This document shows, one piece after another, positions 49,621 to 62,760 of a DNA stretch of 64,000 nucleotides. Numbering within the stretch: position 1 is the first letter of the stretch; the number at the start of each line of letters is the position of its first letter. The stretch comes from Spirodela intermedia (Eukaryota; Streptophyta; Magnoliopsida; Alismatales; Araceae), in the NCBI GenBank assembly GCA_902729315.2, contig LR746268.1:1419501-1483500 (forward strand), read 5' to 3'. The notes under the pieces are model-generated. The model did no database searches, had not been told where the DNA came from, and saw nothing but the letters and a program-made list of their open reading frames with translations. A program made the position numbers and the translations under genes.

Positions 49621-50036
49621 GTGAGTTTCCTCTTCCCAGTAGATCCTTTGTGGACGATGGACATGGCTCCGCGGTCATTCAGACTTTGGCCCAGGGGCTT
49701 CTTAAATTCGTAACCGAGGGTTCTGTATCGAGTGAATTATTGGCGCATCATGGAATGATGGTTGTCGAAGATAGGGTTAATTGTCATCGCCATTAGGAAG
49801 GGATAGAGTCAATAATCAACGTTATAGCAAAAAAGATTCAGGAATTCTAGAAAAGAAATCATTTGATCCTCTTTGCAAGTTGATAAGAGGGTGCAGTTTG
49901 TTTAACATTTCTCAATTGATTTTCTTTTCCAGTTGATGATTTCTGAATCGGTTTATTTTCCTTTTATATTTCTGCAATTTGCATCAGTTATTGCGTGGCC
50001 AGAAGGGTATCTCTGTCGTATTTTAGAAGAAATCTA

Positions 50037-50192
<156 letters not shown>

Positions 50193-52362
50193 CTAGAGCG
50201 ATCAAATGAATTACGCTAAATGAATGAATGTCTCTGCTGCAGTTATCGGCAGCTGGCTAGTAATGATGAAAGATAATTGAATGGAAGAATTCACCTGAAA
50301 TTTTATTCCGTCACAGAGCTCAGTGACTCTTATGATTTTGTCTAAAAGGGAAATGATTCGTCGTCCGATATCTTATTGCTAGATTCAGTGAAGTAAAATG
50401 AGCTTTCTTGTTCTATGAACATTTTGGTTCTGTGGTGACGCGAATGGGTGAATGGAGTGAAATCAGGCTGCGTAATTGAAGTAGTTGATACACTGTTCTC
50501 TAATGTCGAAATCGAGAATCCGACTTGTATTGATGGGGCGATTGGTTTTTCTCATTCGTCTTTCTAGAAACCGTATGTCACTTGAAACTTATGTTTCAGT
50601 CAACTGCTTCCAAAAACCATCCCTGAAAATGTGTTTGAAAGATCAGTTAAATGACATATGATGTTGAGAGGTAAACTTGGGACACGTGAATGGTCCTGTC
50701 TACTCATGTGCTAACTCTCATACCCCATCTTCCATGTCTAGATTGGCATTTTGGATTTTTCAGGGTTCTCTTTTTATTGGTGACTTTTCGAAAACGGATG
50801 AACTTTATTATTTAATTTGTTTTCTCTGTCTGAATCTTTTTACGCATTAATGGTTACTCTTATATCCGCCCAGAATAAGTTAAAAAAGATGAATTAAGGA
50901 AAAATAAAATTTCAAGAGAAGAATACATAAAATTTAATCAAAAAGGTAAAAATAAAGAGACAGAAAAACCGAGCTGGAGGTGAACTTATATCTGAAAGTT
51001 TTCCATATAAATTCTCGCTTGAAGACTATGTTTGTGAACACAATGTCTGGGTTGGTAAGCCTAGCATTTTATTGTGGATTAAATCATACAGACTTCGCAC
51101 TATTGGGATCAAATGGGAGTTATTCACCCCTAATTACCTAGATCCATAATAGACCGTAGTCCTTATAGAAATTTTAAGTCGTCTTAGAAGAATCATAATT
51201 ATTGGAGCTGAGGAAATCTAACTTTTTTCTATGATTAGAATAGTGAAAAAAAAGCATGACTTGTACCTGTTATAGACTGAATTCTCAAACTATGTTCCTA
51301 TTGTTCAGTTCTTCCTCAAAGGTTATTTCATTTCTCATGCCAAACAACATGATGGCTCGGCTTTTTCTAGTTCATCATCTCTCAAGTCAGCTAAATGAGA
51401 TAATCAGATCGTCATGAGGGGAGGCAGTTGATTCATCTGCTGATTGAGTTCGGTTTTCCTATGTTCTTTGGTAATCTTCTGAAAATAACTCTCAGAATGC
51501 TTAAGTGACTTTCCTGTGCTAGAGAGAGAAGATACAAACAATCGTAGTGGGGAATATGATGAATCGCAAGGGAAATGAAAAATTCACTTTACGTACTTAT
51601 TGGATTTTGGAAAATATAGTTGTGAAAATGATCATTTTATAAGATGTTTATGATTGATAATCATTCTCCAAGGCCTACATAGACCTAGAGGCAGTAATGG
51701 TAGTTTTTTTCCAAACGACTCTCTGCTCTGACAATGTGTGTTAAAAAAGGACTTTTCGGTGTACCAGTTTTTTGGTGCTAGCAGTTGTATTTGGTCTGAT
51801 ATTTGAAGATTCCAAAATCATTTAAGAGAATCCAGTGATAGGGAATCGATTTCATCATCACGCAATTTACTCAAAGAGGTTATGAGCTTTGTTTCTCTAT
51901 TTAGAAGAAAATGTTACATATCAGTTTCTAGGTCGTCTCTTTTAACCTTCAATTTTAAAGTTAGAAATTTGTCTTCAATACGTTATTGTCATATTTGCTA
52001 GTGGTAAGTTCTTACTTTCGTCAAAAAAAGTTTTAGGAACGTACATCACTGGCAGTTCTCTTTGTTGGATGGAACCCTTGTCCCCTCACCCGCTTAGTGC
52101 AAACCTTCAGCAGGTGTCAAACACTCACGACTACAGCTAGTGCGAAGATATTCAACATTCGGGAATCAAAGGTAGGCCTCTATAGCCTTTGGTTTACAGT
52201 GAATTATCTCGCTGGCGCTTTTGTCCAAAGTAGTCATTTGTTGACTGTGATGTGAGTTCATATTTTGAAAATATGCTTCTGTTGTCCTGATTGATGATTT
52301 TAGACATAACTTAGTATTCCGGCATTTTCCATTCCTCCAGGACATTTCACCTGTGTTTGAAC

Positions 52363-55300
52363 ATGAACTCGAGTTACTTTGATGCTGACAGTTCTGAGGG
52401 ACAACCAATAACTGAAGAAAAGAAAGCCAAGGTGAATCCTAAGGATGTTGTCTACTTGATCATTTGAATTTGTTTTGCTGGACCTCAGTTAACTTGACCT
52501 CTTTATTTATCTGGACTTGAAAATAAAGTTATGGAAACTATGAGCTGATGCTTTTTTGTTCCTTTTTTGATTCCATTGTTTTCCAGGTCGTTGAGATCAG
52601 AAAGTTGTTGGGTCCATTGCCAGAAAAATTGTCACTTTATTGTTCTGATGCATGTATTGCACGATATCTAGAGGCACGGAACTGGAACATCAAGAAGGCA
52701 CTCAAAATGCTCAAAGGAAGCTTGAAATGGAGACTTGACTATAAGCCAGAGGAGATACGCTGGGTGAGCTTCTGTTTTAGATGTGACGCACTTGGTAACA
52801 AAACTTTTTCATATTTTTTCGAAAATTTATTTGGAAGGTACATGTGGTGGTTTGAAAAGCTAACAGAAAGTCTTCTGACAGAAGTCATATTTCCTTCCAA
52901 GGAGTATTCCCAGGTGTGAAATCTTAGGATTTTCATGGCTATTGGATCATTGAAAAGTAACCCAAATGAGTTGACCTCTCACGGGATCAATCATGTATTA
53001 GATTCCACAAATCATAATTCTGAAACTATGACTTACATGTAATCATTCAAACAGTCAGTGTTGGTTACTGATGCATGTAAAAGTGTTGTGCTCTTGTGTT
53101 ATGCATCCCTTTAGTTGGTTTATCGTTTTCAGTTGCTCTTTCAATCAATGATAGTTTGAGAAAAATATCAAGAGCTTTAGTAAAAACAAGAGCAGGTCAA
53201 AAAAAATTTTGTGTAGATCAAATACTCGTAGTGGGTTGCAAAATGCTTGTCTTCTTTCAAAAATTACTACGAATTAATTTAAGTGAAAATGGATAATTGA
53301 TATTATTGTGTCACTTCTCTATGATTTACTTATTTTATTCATCAGCATTATCTTTGCGGAAGCATGGGTTACACTTTTAAATATGATACAAAATGGGTAG
53401 CTTATTAGTACTGAAAAAATACGATTTAGTTAGAAAGTCCAGTGTTGTAGAAGAGTACAATGACACTGTCCACAACAGTTTTGTTGCGATTGGTTTCATG
53501 CTAGCTAGTCCGTTACGACTGCCACTGATATGAAGAGAGGATTATATGGCAGGAGCATATTTCTGTGCAGAGTGGGTAGTCCCCAATCGTATGTCATCAT
53601 GAAAGCCCTGTAGGGAATAACCTTGAAGGGAAAGAAGGGGAAAAAGTCTGAAACCATGTGGAAAACGAGAAGTTATCTTTCTCCATCTGATCATGCCTTG
53701 AAAGGTTTTTTATATCGTTATATTTAGAGGAGCTCGTCTCATATGAGCACAAGCTGATTATTTTACTTCGAAACGAGTAGCCAGGGAGGAAATTTTTGGG
53801 TTTGACCAGAGAACTATGCTCCCTGGTTCCTGCCAAAACCTGGTGAGAACAAAGTAAAATTGGAAACTTTTTTTGACCTCTTCAATATAAGTTTAATAGA
53901 GTCAAACCATATTATAATGGTCCTATATAACGAAGCAAAAGATAAATCGTCAAAGATGTTTTTTTATTAGAATGCTGGATGTTTAATCTTCCCCTAGGTG
54001 GACACTTACCTAATAAGAATTTCTCGGAAATGAACTTATGCGCATGAAGGTTTCAGAGAGATTTCAGGAGCAACTGGGAATTTTAATTCTTGACGCAATC
54101 TCTCCCTTAAACCCAGCATCTATTTAAAACTTTGGATAATATCTGATTTAGCGGTCTGTATCTTTATCTGGATAGACTTCTCTTTTCTTGTGGTCGATGA
54201 TCCCCACTTATTGTCAGATGGCAGTGATCAGCATAGTCTTTTACATTATATTGCATATGCTGTTACTCAAGTTACCTTCCCTCATTTTAACCACAATATT
54301 TAGGTTAGAGAAATGTTTCTGCCCCCTGACAGGATAGATTAAGCGTGTAGTGGTATCAAATTGAGCATGTACTTCCCTCTTGCAAAAATCAATTTCATCT
54401 GGAAAGTAATGCTTCTTAAAACTGAGCTGTACCATTCTCTCCTGTATAAATCAGAGGCTCCTTGCAGCTGTTTAGTGCATCAGTGGACGGATGGTCTTTC
54501 TTCCATTCTTCAAGACTCTGAAAGCCACCCCCTGATGGTTTCAGGATGGGAATCGTTTGTAGATCACTGCATCATTTCGAACCGCCGTTTGGACTAGGAT
54601 CGTCGTCATCTGAAATTTATATGCACGTTTCTTGACTGGTGGCAAACAGTGAACGATAATCCTTTACAAACCCTGACCAAGGCCTGAGGTTAACATCCTT
54701 GAGAAGAAGAGTCATCTGAAGGCTCAACGCTTTCATTTCAGAGATAGTGCCTCTAAAATAGCTTGGCAGTTACCTTTAGTAAGATTTCATGAGCAATTCA
54801 GAAGTCAACCTTGTCCCTCCGAGTCGTCGCTTTATTAAATTTTGGTGATTTTCTAATGGGTAGGGCAATACACTTTGGGGAATTCATGCCATCATGTCAT
54901 TCCACGCCATTTAAGCCATTTTCATTACGTCGGATCTACTCTTATCTTGATATTGAATCTTGGTGTTAACTGCTTCACACCCTTAAATCACTCCTAGGGC
55001 TGTACCTTTTCTTTTCTCTATTAAAATAATCACTTCAATGAGATGGGGTTTTCTGACGCCGACTTCAGGAATCATACGACCATCACGCATCATGGAGATA
55101 CAATCTTAGCAAGAAAACAACGGCTTTTCGCTCGATTTGTTCAACTGTTGCTTCCGTAGACTTTTATATTCCCTTCTCGGTGCACAAAATTTCTTCTTCC
55201 GACTTACCATCCTTGTATTATCAGATCTTATTCATCCGTTCTTGCCGTCCCGTCTGCTGATTCAGCCGTTGCATGCTGAAGGAAGAGGTTGCTGCGGAAG

Positions 55301-56843
55301 CTGAGACGGGAAAGATCTACAGGACGAACATACGAGACAGACATGGGAGGAGCATCCTCGTCATGAGGCCTGGGCGCGAGGTCTGAATTAACTAGGCACC
55401 ATGCATGCAGCATGCAGCCTCCATGTGCTTCTCCTTCATCTCCTTGACTAGAACCTCTGCGATCGCATTGTTCTAACAAGGCTGTACAGATGAGAGAGGG
55501 GTTTTGACGGTTCTTCTTAAGAACTGACAATGGGCAAATTCTCACTCGTCCAAACTGCAGAACACCCACTCAGGCAAGGGGCAGATCAGGTACCTGGTCT
55601 ACTGCATGGAGAACGCTATCTTGAACCTTCGTCCGGGCCAGTCCCAGATGGTCTGGTTGATCGACTACGATGGGTACAAGCTATCAAATGTCTCCCTCTC
55701 GGTGAGCAAGGAGACGGCGCACATACTGCAAGATCATTACCCGGAGAGGCTGGGGGTGGCTGTTCTCTACAACCCACCCAAGTTCTTCGAACCCTTTTGG
55801 AAGGTGCGTCTTTTGACTCCCGTTGCAAAATCTAAAATTTTCCATCATCTAGAAAAATATCTGATCTTTAAATGATATATAGAACACTTTTCAACCACCA
55901 AGATTATTCCAAAAAAATCTAGTTCATTTCCATAATATATTTCTCTTTTGACCCATTCCATCTAGTTCTTCTTTTGACTCCCGTGGCAAAATCTAAAAAT
56001 CTCCATCATCTAGAAAAATATCTGCTCTGCAAATGATATATAGAAAATTTTTCAACCACCAAGATTGTCCCAAGATTATTCCAAAAATCTAGTTCCTTTC
56101 CATAATAGATTTCTCCGCTGACACATATCTGAAATGTGCCTTTTTTAAAATATCTACATATTTAGAAAATATATGATATGTTTAGCGACCGTGGAATACC
56201 GTCCCAAGATTATTCCAAAAAGCTAGTTCCATCCCATGTATTAACTCCCCGGATGCACATTCCATGGCCTACAGTTCTCGATACTTCCCTCTTCCAAGCT
56301 CTGCCATCAAAATTACGGAATGTCTCCATGGATATTCTGGTCGCAACCCCCCTCCCCCAGTGCCTGGGCTTCAAGATCTTCAAGATCTTCACGCCCAGAA
56401 GAGTACTTACTACATGGGATGGTCAAGCTGAACTCTGCCTAATGCAGATGATCAAGCCCTTTCTGGAGCAGAAGACCCGCAAGAAGGTGAGGTTCGTCTA
56501 CACGGACGATCCCTCCAGCTCGAAGATCATGGAGGACGTCTTCGGCATGGACAGGCTCGAGTCCGCTCTCGGCGCCGACAGTCAACTCTCCTTCGACTAC
56601 GAGGAGTACGCCAATCGGATGAGGGAGGACGACAAGAGGATCCCCTCCTTCTGGACCAGGAGAGAAGACGCTAACGGAGGACAAGCAGAGGAGAGAACAG
56701 CGGCCGAAGTCCCTCCTGTTCCGAGATTATCGGAGTCCGAATCGGACGACTCGTCCGGAGGGAACGGAGTCGACTCGTCCCCCCAGAGGCCTCCCTCGGG
56801 TGACGAATCGGTGGATGAGGAGCCTCCAAGGGCGTCCACATGA
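52363..56843 (+). CDS. Sec14-like CRAL-TRIO domain protein (phosphatidylinositol-transfer-like), 327 aa
   Basis: The model has five coding exons: 52363-52431, 52587-52763, 55282-55380, 55561-55803 and 56448-56843. All introns are GT/AG and phase 0, and the sum is 984 nt in frame. The N-terminal CRAL-TRIO_N helices include CSDACIARYLEARNWNIKKA (about 43-62). The lipid-binding CRAL-TRIO domain runs from about EEVAAEAETGKIYR (83 on) through QIRYLVYCMENAI, MVWLIDYDGYKL and LQDHYPERLGVAVLYNPPKF (about 172-191) to KVRFVYTDD. This is the short plant 'random slug 5-like' Sec14 type, which exchanges phosphoinositides or other lipids between membranes. The last 70 residues form an acidic Ser/Glu/Asp/Pro-rich tail, likely disordered. 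Exon 3 lies after a 2.5-kb intron and only its splice phase and family match reveal it. Confidence 0.94.
52764..55281. other. Sec14-like gene intron (2.5 kb)
   Basis: Long phase-0 intron between the CRAL-TRIO_N exon and the 99-nt exon. No transposon or second gene was recognised. The frames at 53597-53836 and 54361-54597 lack family resemblance. Confidence 0.5.
55811..56120 (+). repeat. Tandem duplication in the last intron of the Sec14-like gene
   Basis: A segment starting TTTTGACTCCCGTTGCAAAA near 55811 is repeated near 55972, giving a period of about 161 bp. Both copies contain TCATCTAGAAAAATATCTG and TTTTCAACCACCAAGATT. The second copy differs by several substitutions and a short insertion. 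A third fragment (CCCAAGATTATTCCAAAAA) follows near 56202. The duplication is entirely intronic. Confidence 0.85.
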
Positions 56844-57500
56844 ACAGCAGGCCGCCTCTACACTCCGGAGGAGCTGGACATGGAGTAAATTTTTAAGCCA
56901 AGCCCAGGAGGATCCGGAGGAAGACGAAGCGGGCCGTGAGCGCCGCCACTAACCTTTGGGATTCGGCTCTTGAAGACTGGTGCTCCCTCACTATGGCTGA
57001 ATTACCCGAACCCATGTGGCCCACATAAGTCGAACCATTTATGGTATAATGCTTCCTCACCAGAGCTGAGCTCACCGTCGCTCGTATTACCCAAATCTGG
57101 CCTGAGCTTCCTCACCGCAGCTCTCTCAGTGGAATCGCCCCTTTCAGCTTTTGGTGATCTTTCCTTACCTAGGAGGGGTTCTGTTCTGAGCAGATTGGGC
57201 CAGTTTTTCTTAGGCCTATCATTTGGATGGGACTTCAGTTTAGCATAGAGGGAGATCCGGCCGTTGACCCAGATTAGACCCAACAAGCAGGCGTACATCT
57301 TCTGACGAGAGTCGAGCGTGGGGGGTATTTCATGTCAAACCGAGGCCAAAAATGTGAAGTGTTTGATGTCCAGGGTTGGCCTTATCCAGATAAAGTTGAC
57401 CGTTGTAGAGGAATGCTTTGAGAGTTGAGCTCTTATGGCCGGGGTGGGGGGTGTGCATCCAGTCAACAAGGTAATTTTTTAGTAGACAGACCCTGTGAGA
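56844..57500 (+). other. 3' flank of the Sec14-like gene
   Basis: GC stays moderately high to about 57310, so this likely includes the 3' untranslated region and perhaps part of an older repeat. Frames on both strands (56970-57298) overlap each other and have no recognisable relatives. Confidence 0.4.
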
Positions 57501-59900
57501 TAGACGTCTAATCAATATTGGCTAGACACATTGCGAATCCGTGTTCAGTCTCACCAAATATATATCTTTTTTCTACATCTTCATTCTTAAAAATTAGAAA
57601 ATTTGAAGACAATTTGGTCACATTCTTCGTTTTCTGAGGTTTGGAATTTCTATTCAATATTGTCTTTCGTGTTAAAGACAATTTCGGCTTCATATTTCAG
57701 AGATCGGTTCAAAAAGAATAATGAGGTTGATTCAATGGTATCAACAAAATTATGATGTAGGTTGAGAGTTATAAATAATTCAATGATTAAATTCTCAATG
57801 ATACACTTTTTTTTTACCACAATCTTTAAAATTTGTGATTACTAGACTTAAGGAAATGCAACTTGTGCTCTTCAGGATAAAGTATGATTTAATTATATAT
57901 CAAGTCAAGATTAGTATTCATTCATGCAAACCTATGACTGGCGTCTACCCTGAAAATTATATAAAAATAAAATAAAATATAGTTTTAGAAAATGAGAACT
58001 AGACAACACTTAAAATCAGATTAGGTAAGATATGCCTATAACTTATAGTAAATTAATACTAAGGATTGAGACTACATACAATGTACACATAAGGCATATG
58101 GATTCAATATGATGAAAAAATAGCATGCTAACGTGATGCAATGATAATGAAAGAGGAAAAAAACATATTTGAAATTGATGACCAATAGAAGAAGATTTGG
58201 ATTCAAATTGATAAATTGATCAAATAGTCTCTTGATAGGACAATTAATGTTTTGGACATCTCTTTTTGTTTAACAATTTACACATCCAATTTGAGAGAAA
58301 ATTCACAAACATTTTTTTATTTATGACCTCTCGAAAACTCATATTATGTGTTTTGACACTTTTTAGTTATGAGGTCTATGAGTGATTGATGTAAATTATC
58401 TTTCATTAATTCAAAATTAACATAAATTTTAATTTCTTTCTTAATTTGTTACAGAACAATTAGGTCAACAATTGATGACACTATAGTTCTTGGTTTGACG
58501 TTGCACAACACATTGAGATGGATCATGATTTGAATCTACGTTCATCTTCTTGAATCTTGCCACTTTTTGCTTGGTGATGAAGAAAATACATCTAACACCT
58601 TTTGAAAGCTTTTATTTACAAATGATGATTCATCTCTGAATAGTTTGTCTTCATTTTCCAATCAAACATTGGCATCTATTTTATAATATTTCTTGTGAAG
58701 ATTAGGAGATGGTTAACATCAATTTTAACTCTTTTGAACATATTTTAGTAGGGAATCTCAAATGATCACTCTAGATCTAACATAATTTATGACATGTTTC
58801 TCCAACTTGATCTCCGATTTGTGCCAAATGATATCACATGGGGTTTCCAGACCTACGAATTTGGGAATTTGAAACCTTAGAGTGTTTTAGGCACCATAAG
58901 TATGAGACCTTATATTCCTTGCCATCACATTGAACACTTTAATGTTCTCGTGTTATCTTTAAAGGTTCTTCATTAAATGTCATCAAACTTATTATAACAT
59001 TTATTCATTAAAGTATATAAGCAAGGCTAAAAACTTATAGCTATGAGAAAAAAATTCTACTATATAAACCTTATAATCCCCAAGCTCAATCATAATACAA
59101 CTGATATATGACATTCTATATATTCCAAAGAGAAAGATAGAAATGGCCAAATTGTGTGACATGTAGGGTGAAATAATAGGGATAGCCTCAAGTTAACTCT
59201 ATATTATTCTAGGCCTATTCTCTTCGCAAACTTGATTTACACAATATTATAAATTTGGAATAGGCACTAAACTTATTTTGGCGATAGACACCCTTAGGTA
59301 ATTTTTCTAAATCACATAAAAATAATATACTATCCACATAGTTCTGAAACTTGGTCAAGTATTCTTATTTATAAAAGGTATCCATTTTAATTTACTCTAT
59401 AAAATTATTTTAATAAGAAACACATACATGAATTTAGTAAATATTTTATTTTAGTGTAATACCACCTGATGCATCTCCAAGGAATTAAGATTTCTTATGC
59501 AATCTTTGTTACTCAATTCCCATGAAGAATAATTTAGTGACTAGCCTAATAAAATTTCAAATAAAATAAAAAGTAGGGATACAATTAGGAGCCTTCATAT
59601 TGCATATTGAATATAAATTATAAATGGGATGCCTCATGAAAGTTTTATAAATGCAACTCGAATGAAATTGAACCGAGTGAGGTCAACTCTAGAAGTTGGG
59701 TTTCAGCATTTTATCTATAAAAAAATGATTACTTTTTTGCCTATAGTAAAAATGTGAAATTGAAGCTAGTGCAGTTAATAGAAGTGTAAATATAGAGCCC
59801 AACACAATTTAGGATAGTTTTATGATCTTAGTCTTCAATGTAAAACTTAAAAAGAAAAGTAAAGCTAGCCTAGCCATGATGATTTTGTCTAGTTTTTTAT
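57500..59900. other. AT-rich intergenic, nothing firm
   Basis: No exon or RNA gene recognised. Probably retroelement debris, given the copia-like phrase to its right, but no motif was readable here. Confidence 0.4.
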
Positions 59901-60130
59901 TTGGTTTCTACATAAAACCTCTCAATTTCCTCTTATCGTGTGATTGGTTGATGATCACTTGCGTGCTAGTTGTGGGCTCCAATGGGTCCAATAAGGTCAA
60001 GATGCAAATAAGTTTGATTAAACATATGAGGGACACTAAAATTTAGGTATATTAGTCGTTAATCTGGCCAAGCAAGAGAGTTATATAATGTTGTGGTTCA
60101 ACCCTCTTGCATACTTCATTATCCACACTT
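59900..60130 (-). mobile_element. Possible Ty1/copia integrase fragment
   Basis: On the minus strand the phrase FNQTYLHLDLIGPIGAHN (59952-60010 area) resembles the start of a copia integrase core, where LELIHSDLCGP is typical. Only this one motif is readable and it is followed by a stop, so the call is tentative. Confidence 0.33.
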
Positions 60131-60827
60131 GCATTATTTGGGATTTACTATCAACATGGAGTATAATAGCTCAACATCAGGCATCAACTTAGCTCATTAT
60201 ATTCATGACTTTTACTCAAATGCCCTCAACACTATATAGATTCACATTTTTAGGCAGCCAAACAAACACTAGATTTTTAGTGCTAGTTCACTATTTCAAA
60301 TCTGTAGCTCTACAAATGCTTGTGTATATGCAAACACGGGCCTGGTGATAAACATCTACCACTATAAACGTATCCCATGGCATGGATAATTGTTTGTTCT
60401 ATCATTTCCTTGAAATGTGATGTATGAGCTTAGAATCAATTCTTGTAACTTCAGTGTTGCGACATTGTCAATAGAAATTTAACTTGCAAGTGTTAATTTT
60501 TTGTTGATAAGGTGTATAACTCTTTTGAAAGATCTCTTCTCTTGAGTTTTTCTTGTTGCTTACGTTTTTGTCCTTCCTTCTCTCACATTTTTTTAGTTCT
60601 CTTTTTTCTCAAAAACTTACCCTTATTCAATTATTATTCAGCACCCAATAAGGTTGCATTCCATGTTATTCCAATGGTATATTGTGAAGATCAAATATAT
60701 AGCTTTCATCTTGTTACTAAAATTAGGCATACAAGTTTCTTCCCCCTAATATAATTTTGTAGTGATCTAAGACAATGGAATGATGTAGAATTTCAGAAGT
60801 ATATATTCTCATGCTGATCTTGTAATA

Positions 60828-61390
60828 CAAAGTAAATTTCTTATATTGAGATATGTGGCTTTATACACTATGACATTCAATAATGAAATCCTCATATATT
60901 GAAATATCCAACTTGACATATGAAGTTATTTATGTAGTGCTCTTGAATTATATACTTATATTTCCAATGTAAATTTAATATCTTAAAAATATTATGCTTT
61001 GTATACCTTGCTATTTCACAATCTAATCCCATGAACTCAACTATTAAGCTTGATGCACAAAGTTATTGACATACTGCTTCTTAGTTCATATATTAAAATA
61101 CTATGCATTATATATTATGTTATGCTACAATAAAATTCTCATTTACTAAGATATAGGCTTTAATATACTGAGTTATTTATGTATATAGAGTTACCTAGCA
61201 TATATGCAATATAATTACATATACGCTATGTAATTATATTGCATGAGGTTTCACATATTGAGATGTCAACTTTCAGATACTTTCTTGTTTTACTATGTAA
61301 ACTCTATTAATTGAAACATCAACCTTGATATGATCAATTATTCTATAATGCAACTTATCATATGTTAAAATGGTAATCTAAATTACTCTA
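60828..61390. repeat. Degenerate short tandem array
   Basis: Phrases of the type CATATATTGARATAT...CTT-ATATACT...GTTATTTATGTA recur about every 50-70 bp. Clear instances are near 60842, 60894, 61085, 61143, 61253 and 61310. Divergence is high and the unit could not be fixed by eye. AT-rich composition may exaggerate the similarity. Confidence 0.4.
61204..61244. repeat. Perfect palindrome, 18-bp arms
   Basis: ATGCAATATAATTACATA and its exact reverse complement are separated by five bases (TACGC). The match is perfect over 36 bases. It lies within the degenerate array above and no gene is adjacent. Confidence 0.9.
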
Positions 61391-61639
61391 CGTATTCTAG
61401 CATCTAAAAGCTAGCAATATCCTCTCTCTCTCACACGCACACACATGCGTGCCCACAATGTGGTCATCAGACTTGCAACATATTGTTTAGGCTTTTCTCT
61501 ATACCAAAACAAGTCTATGCATACTCGGATTGGGGTCCACAAAGGTTTGCCTCGTTAACATAAATCTTACACATAGGCCAGACATACTTCAACCTCTCCT
61601 CACCCCCACAATGTGTATCTCTTTCTCTTCTCTCTTCTG

Positions 61640-62760
61640 TCTCTCTGTCTCTCTCTCACATAGGTGCAGACCAAGGGTCGGGCCCGGCCTCCCAGAGCAG
61701 ACCCGAACTTCATGGGAGTCTAACTCGCTGCAAGTTTGTTGGACATTTCTCTTGGCTGGGGCGTGATCCGAGCCCCCTTGTCAGACGGTGGGTACCGCTC
61801 TCATCCCCTTCCCTATCAGCTACGGGCTGAGTACCACCAAAATACCTTCCCCGAAGCACGAAAGCACATCAAGTCTCGTTTGCAGGACCGCCGTTCGATA
61901 GTACCCTCTCAGAGAAACAGCCACACCATTAAGTCCTCCCCTACCTCTCATATCTAGATCGCTTACAGGCAATAGTCCTCTGCATGAGATACGACAGGCG
62001 TAGAACAGAATTCCCTTGCTATAAATACGTACGTTTCCCCGTCTTCATGCAGAGCTGGCAGCCAGGTAGATACCCTCCGTCCCTTTGTTATACACTGTTT
62101 CAGAGGGAGGCCCGTCTGTCCGTGGGCCTCAGTTGGCTACAAGCTAGGCCTGCGCTGTGGTCTGAAGGCGATTTACTGGATTAGACGTGAAGAGTGGAGC
62201 CGCATGCAGACATATCGCACGGCGACTATTGGCATTTACTTCCCCACAGGTTAAAAGTCTTCCCCTTTTGGGTCACATCCTGTCGGGACAAAGGAAAGGA
62301 CACTATAGAGAGAGAGAGATAGAGAGAGAGAGGCGGGGGAGCTCGGGATCCAATGGCACCGCTGACCTGTCCAAAGTAGCCTTAATGGCGACGCAGTGCC
62401 GGAAGGGTATTTACGGTAGTGGAATACTAACGCCCGACGGAAGTTACAATAGAACTGGAGACCAACGAGGGGGGGAAAGGGTGGCTGGGAGGGGGTACAG
62501 AAGGTTCGATTATGGTAATGAGATGATCCAGAAGGCTGGCCTCGAGGCCTAAGAGAGGTCAATGAGCCTTTCATAGGGTCCTTGCAGCTGTCTCCTTCGC
62601 TATTACTGCTTTCTTACAGCCGGGAAAGGGCTGCGTATATGCCAGTCCAGTCAATTCTCCCATACATGTGGACTAAGTCAACGGTTCAGAATCCATGCGG
62701 GCCAGCTTGGTTCGGGTGCCACTTAAATTCACTAGACAACCCCATCAAAGGATCCGATCA
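61640..62760. other. GC-richer block, possible organelle-derived insert
   Basis: Composition shifts abruptly to about half GC between AT-rich flanks. The texture, with non-repetitive mixed sequence, many short GGG/CCC runs and no coding frame, resembles plant mitochondrial intergenic DNA, so a nuclear copy of mitochondrial DNA is possible. No mitochondrial gene was identified, so this rests on style alone. A GA microsatellite interrupts it at about 62306-62335. Frames such as 62187-62552 have no relatives. It could instead be a promoter or leader of an unseen gene. Confidence 0.3.

Noticed and set aside
49336-49713. 125-residue open frame as the first coding exon of the Sec14-like gene
   Set aside because: It lacks family similarity. 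The ATG at 52363 in its own spliced exon gives the N-terminus typical of the family.
56178-56457. Upstream part of the 221-residue open frame ending at 56843
   Set aside because: It reads through the intron. The acceptor before 56448 joins in phase with exon 4 and restores the family sequence.
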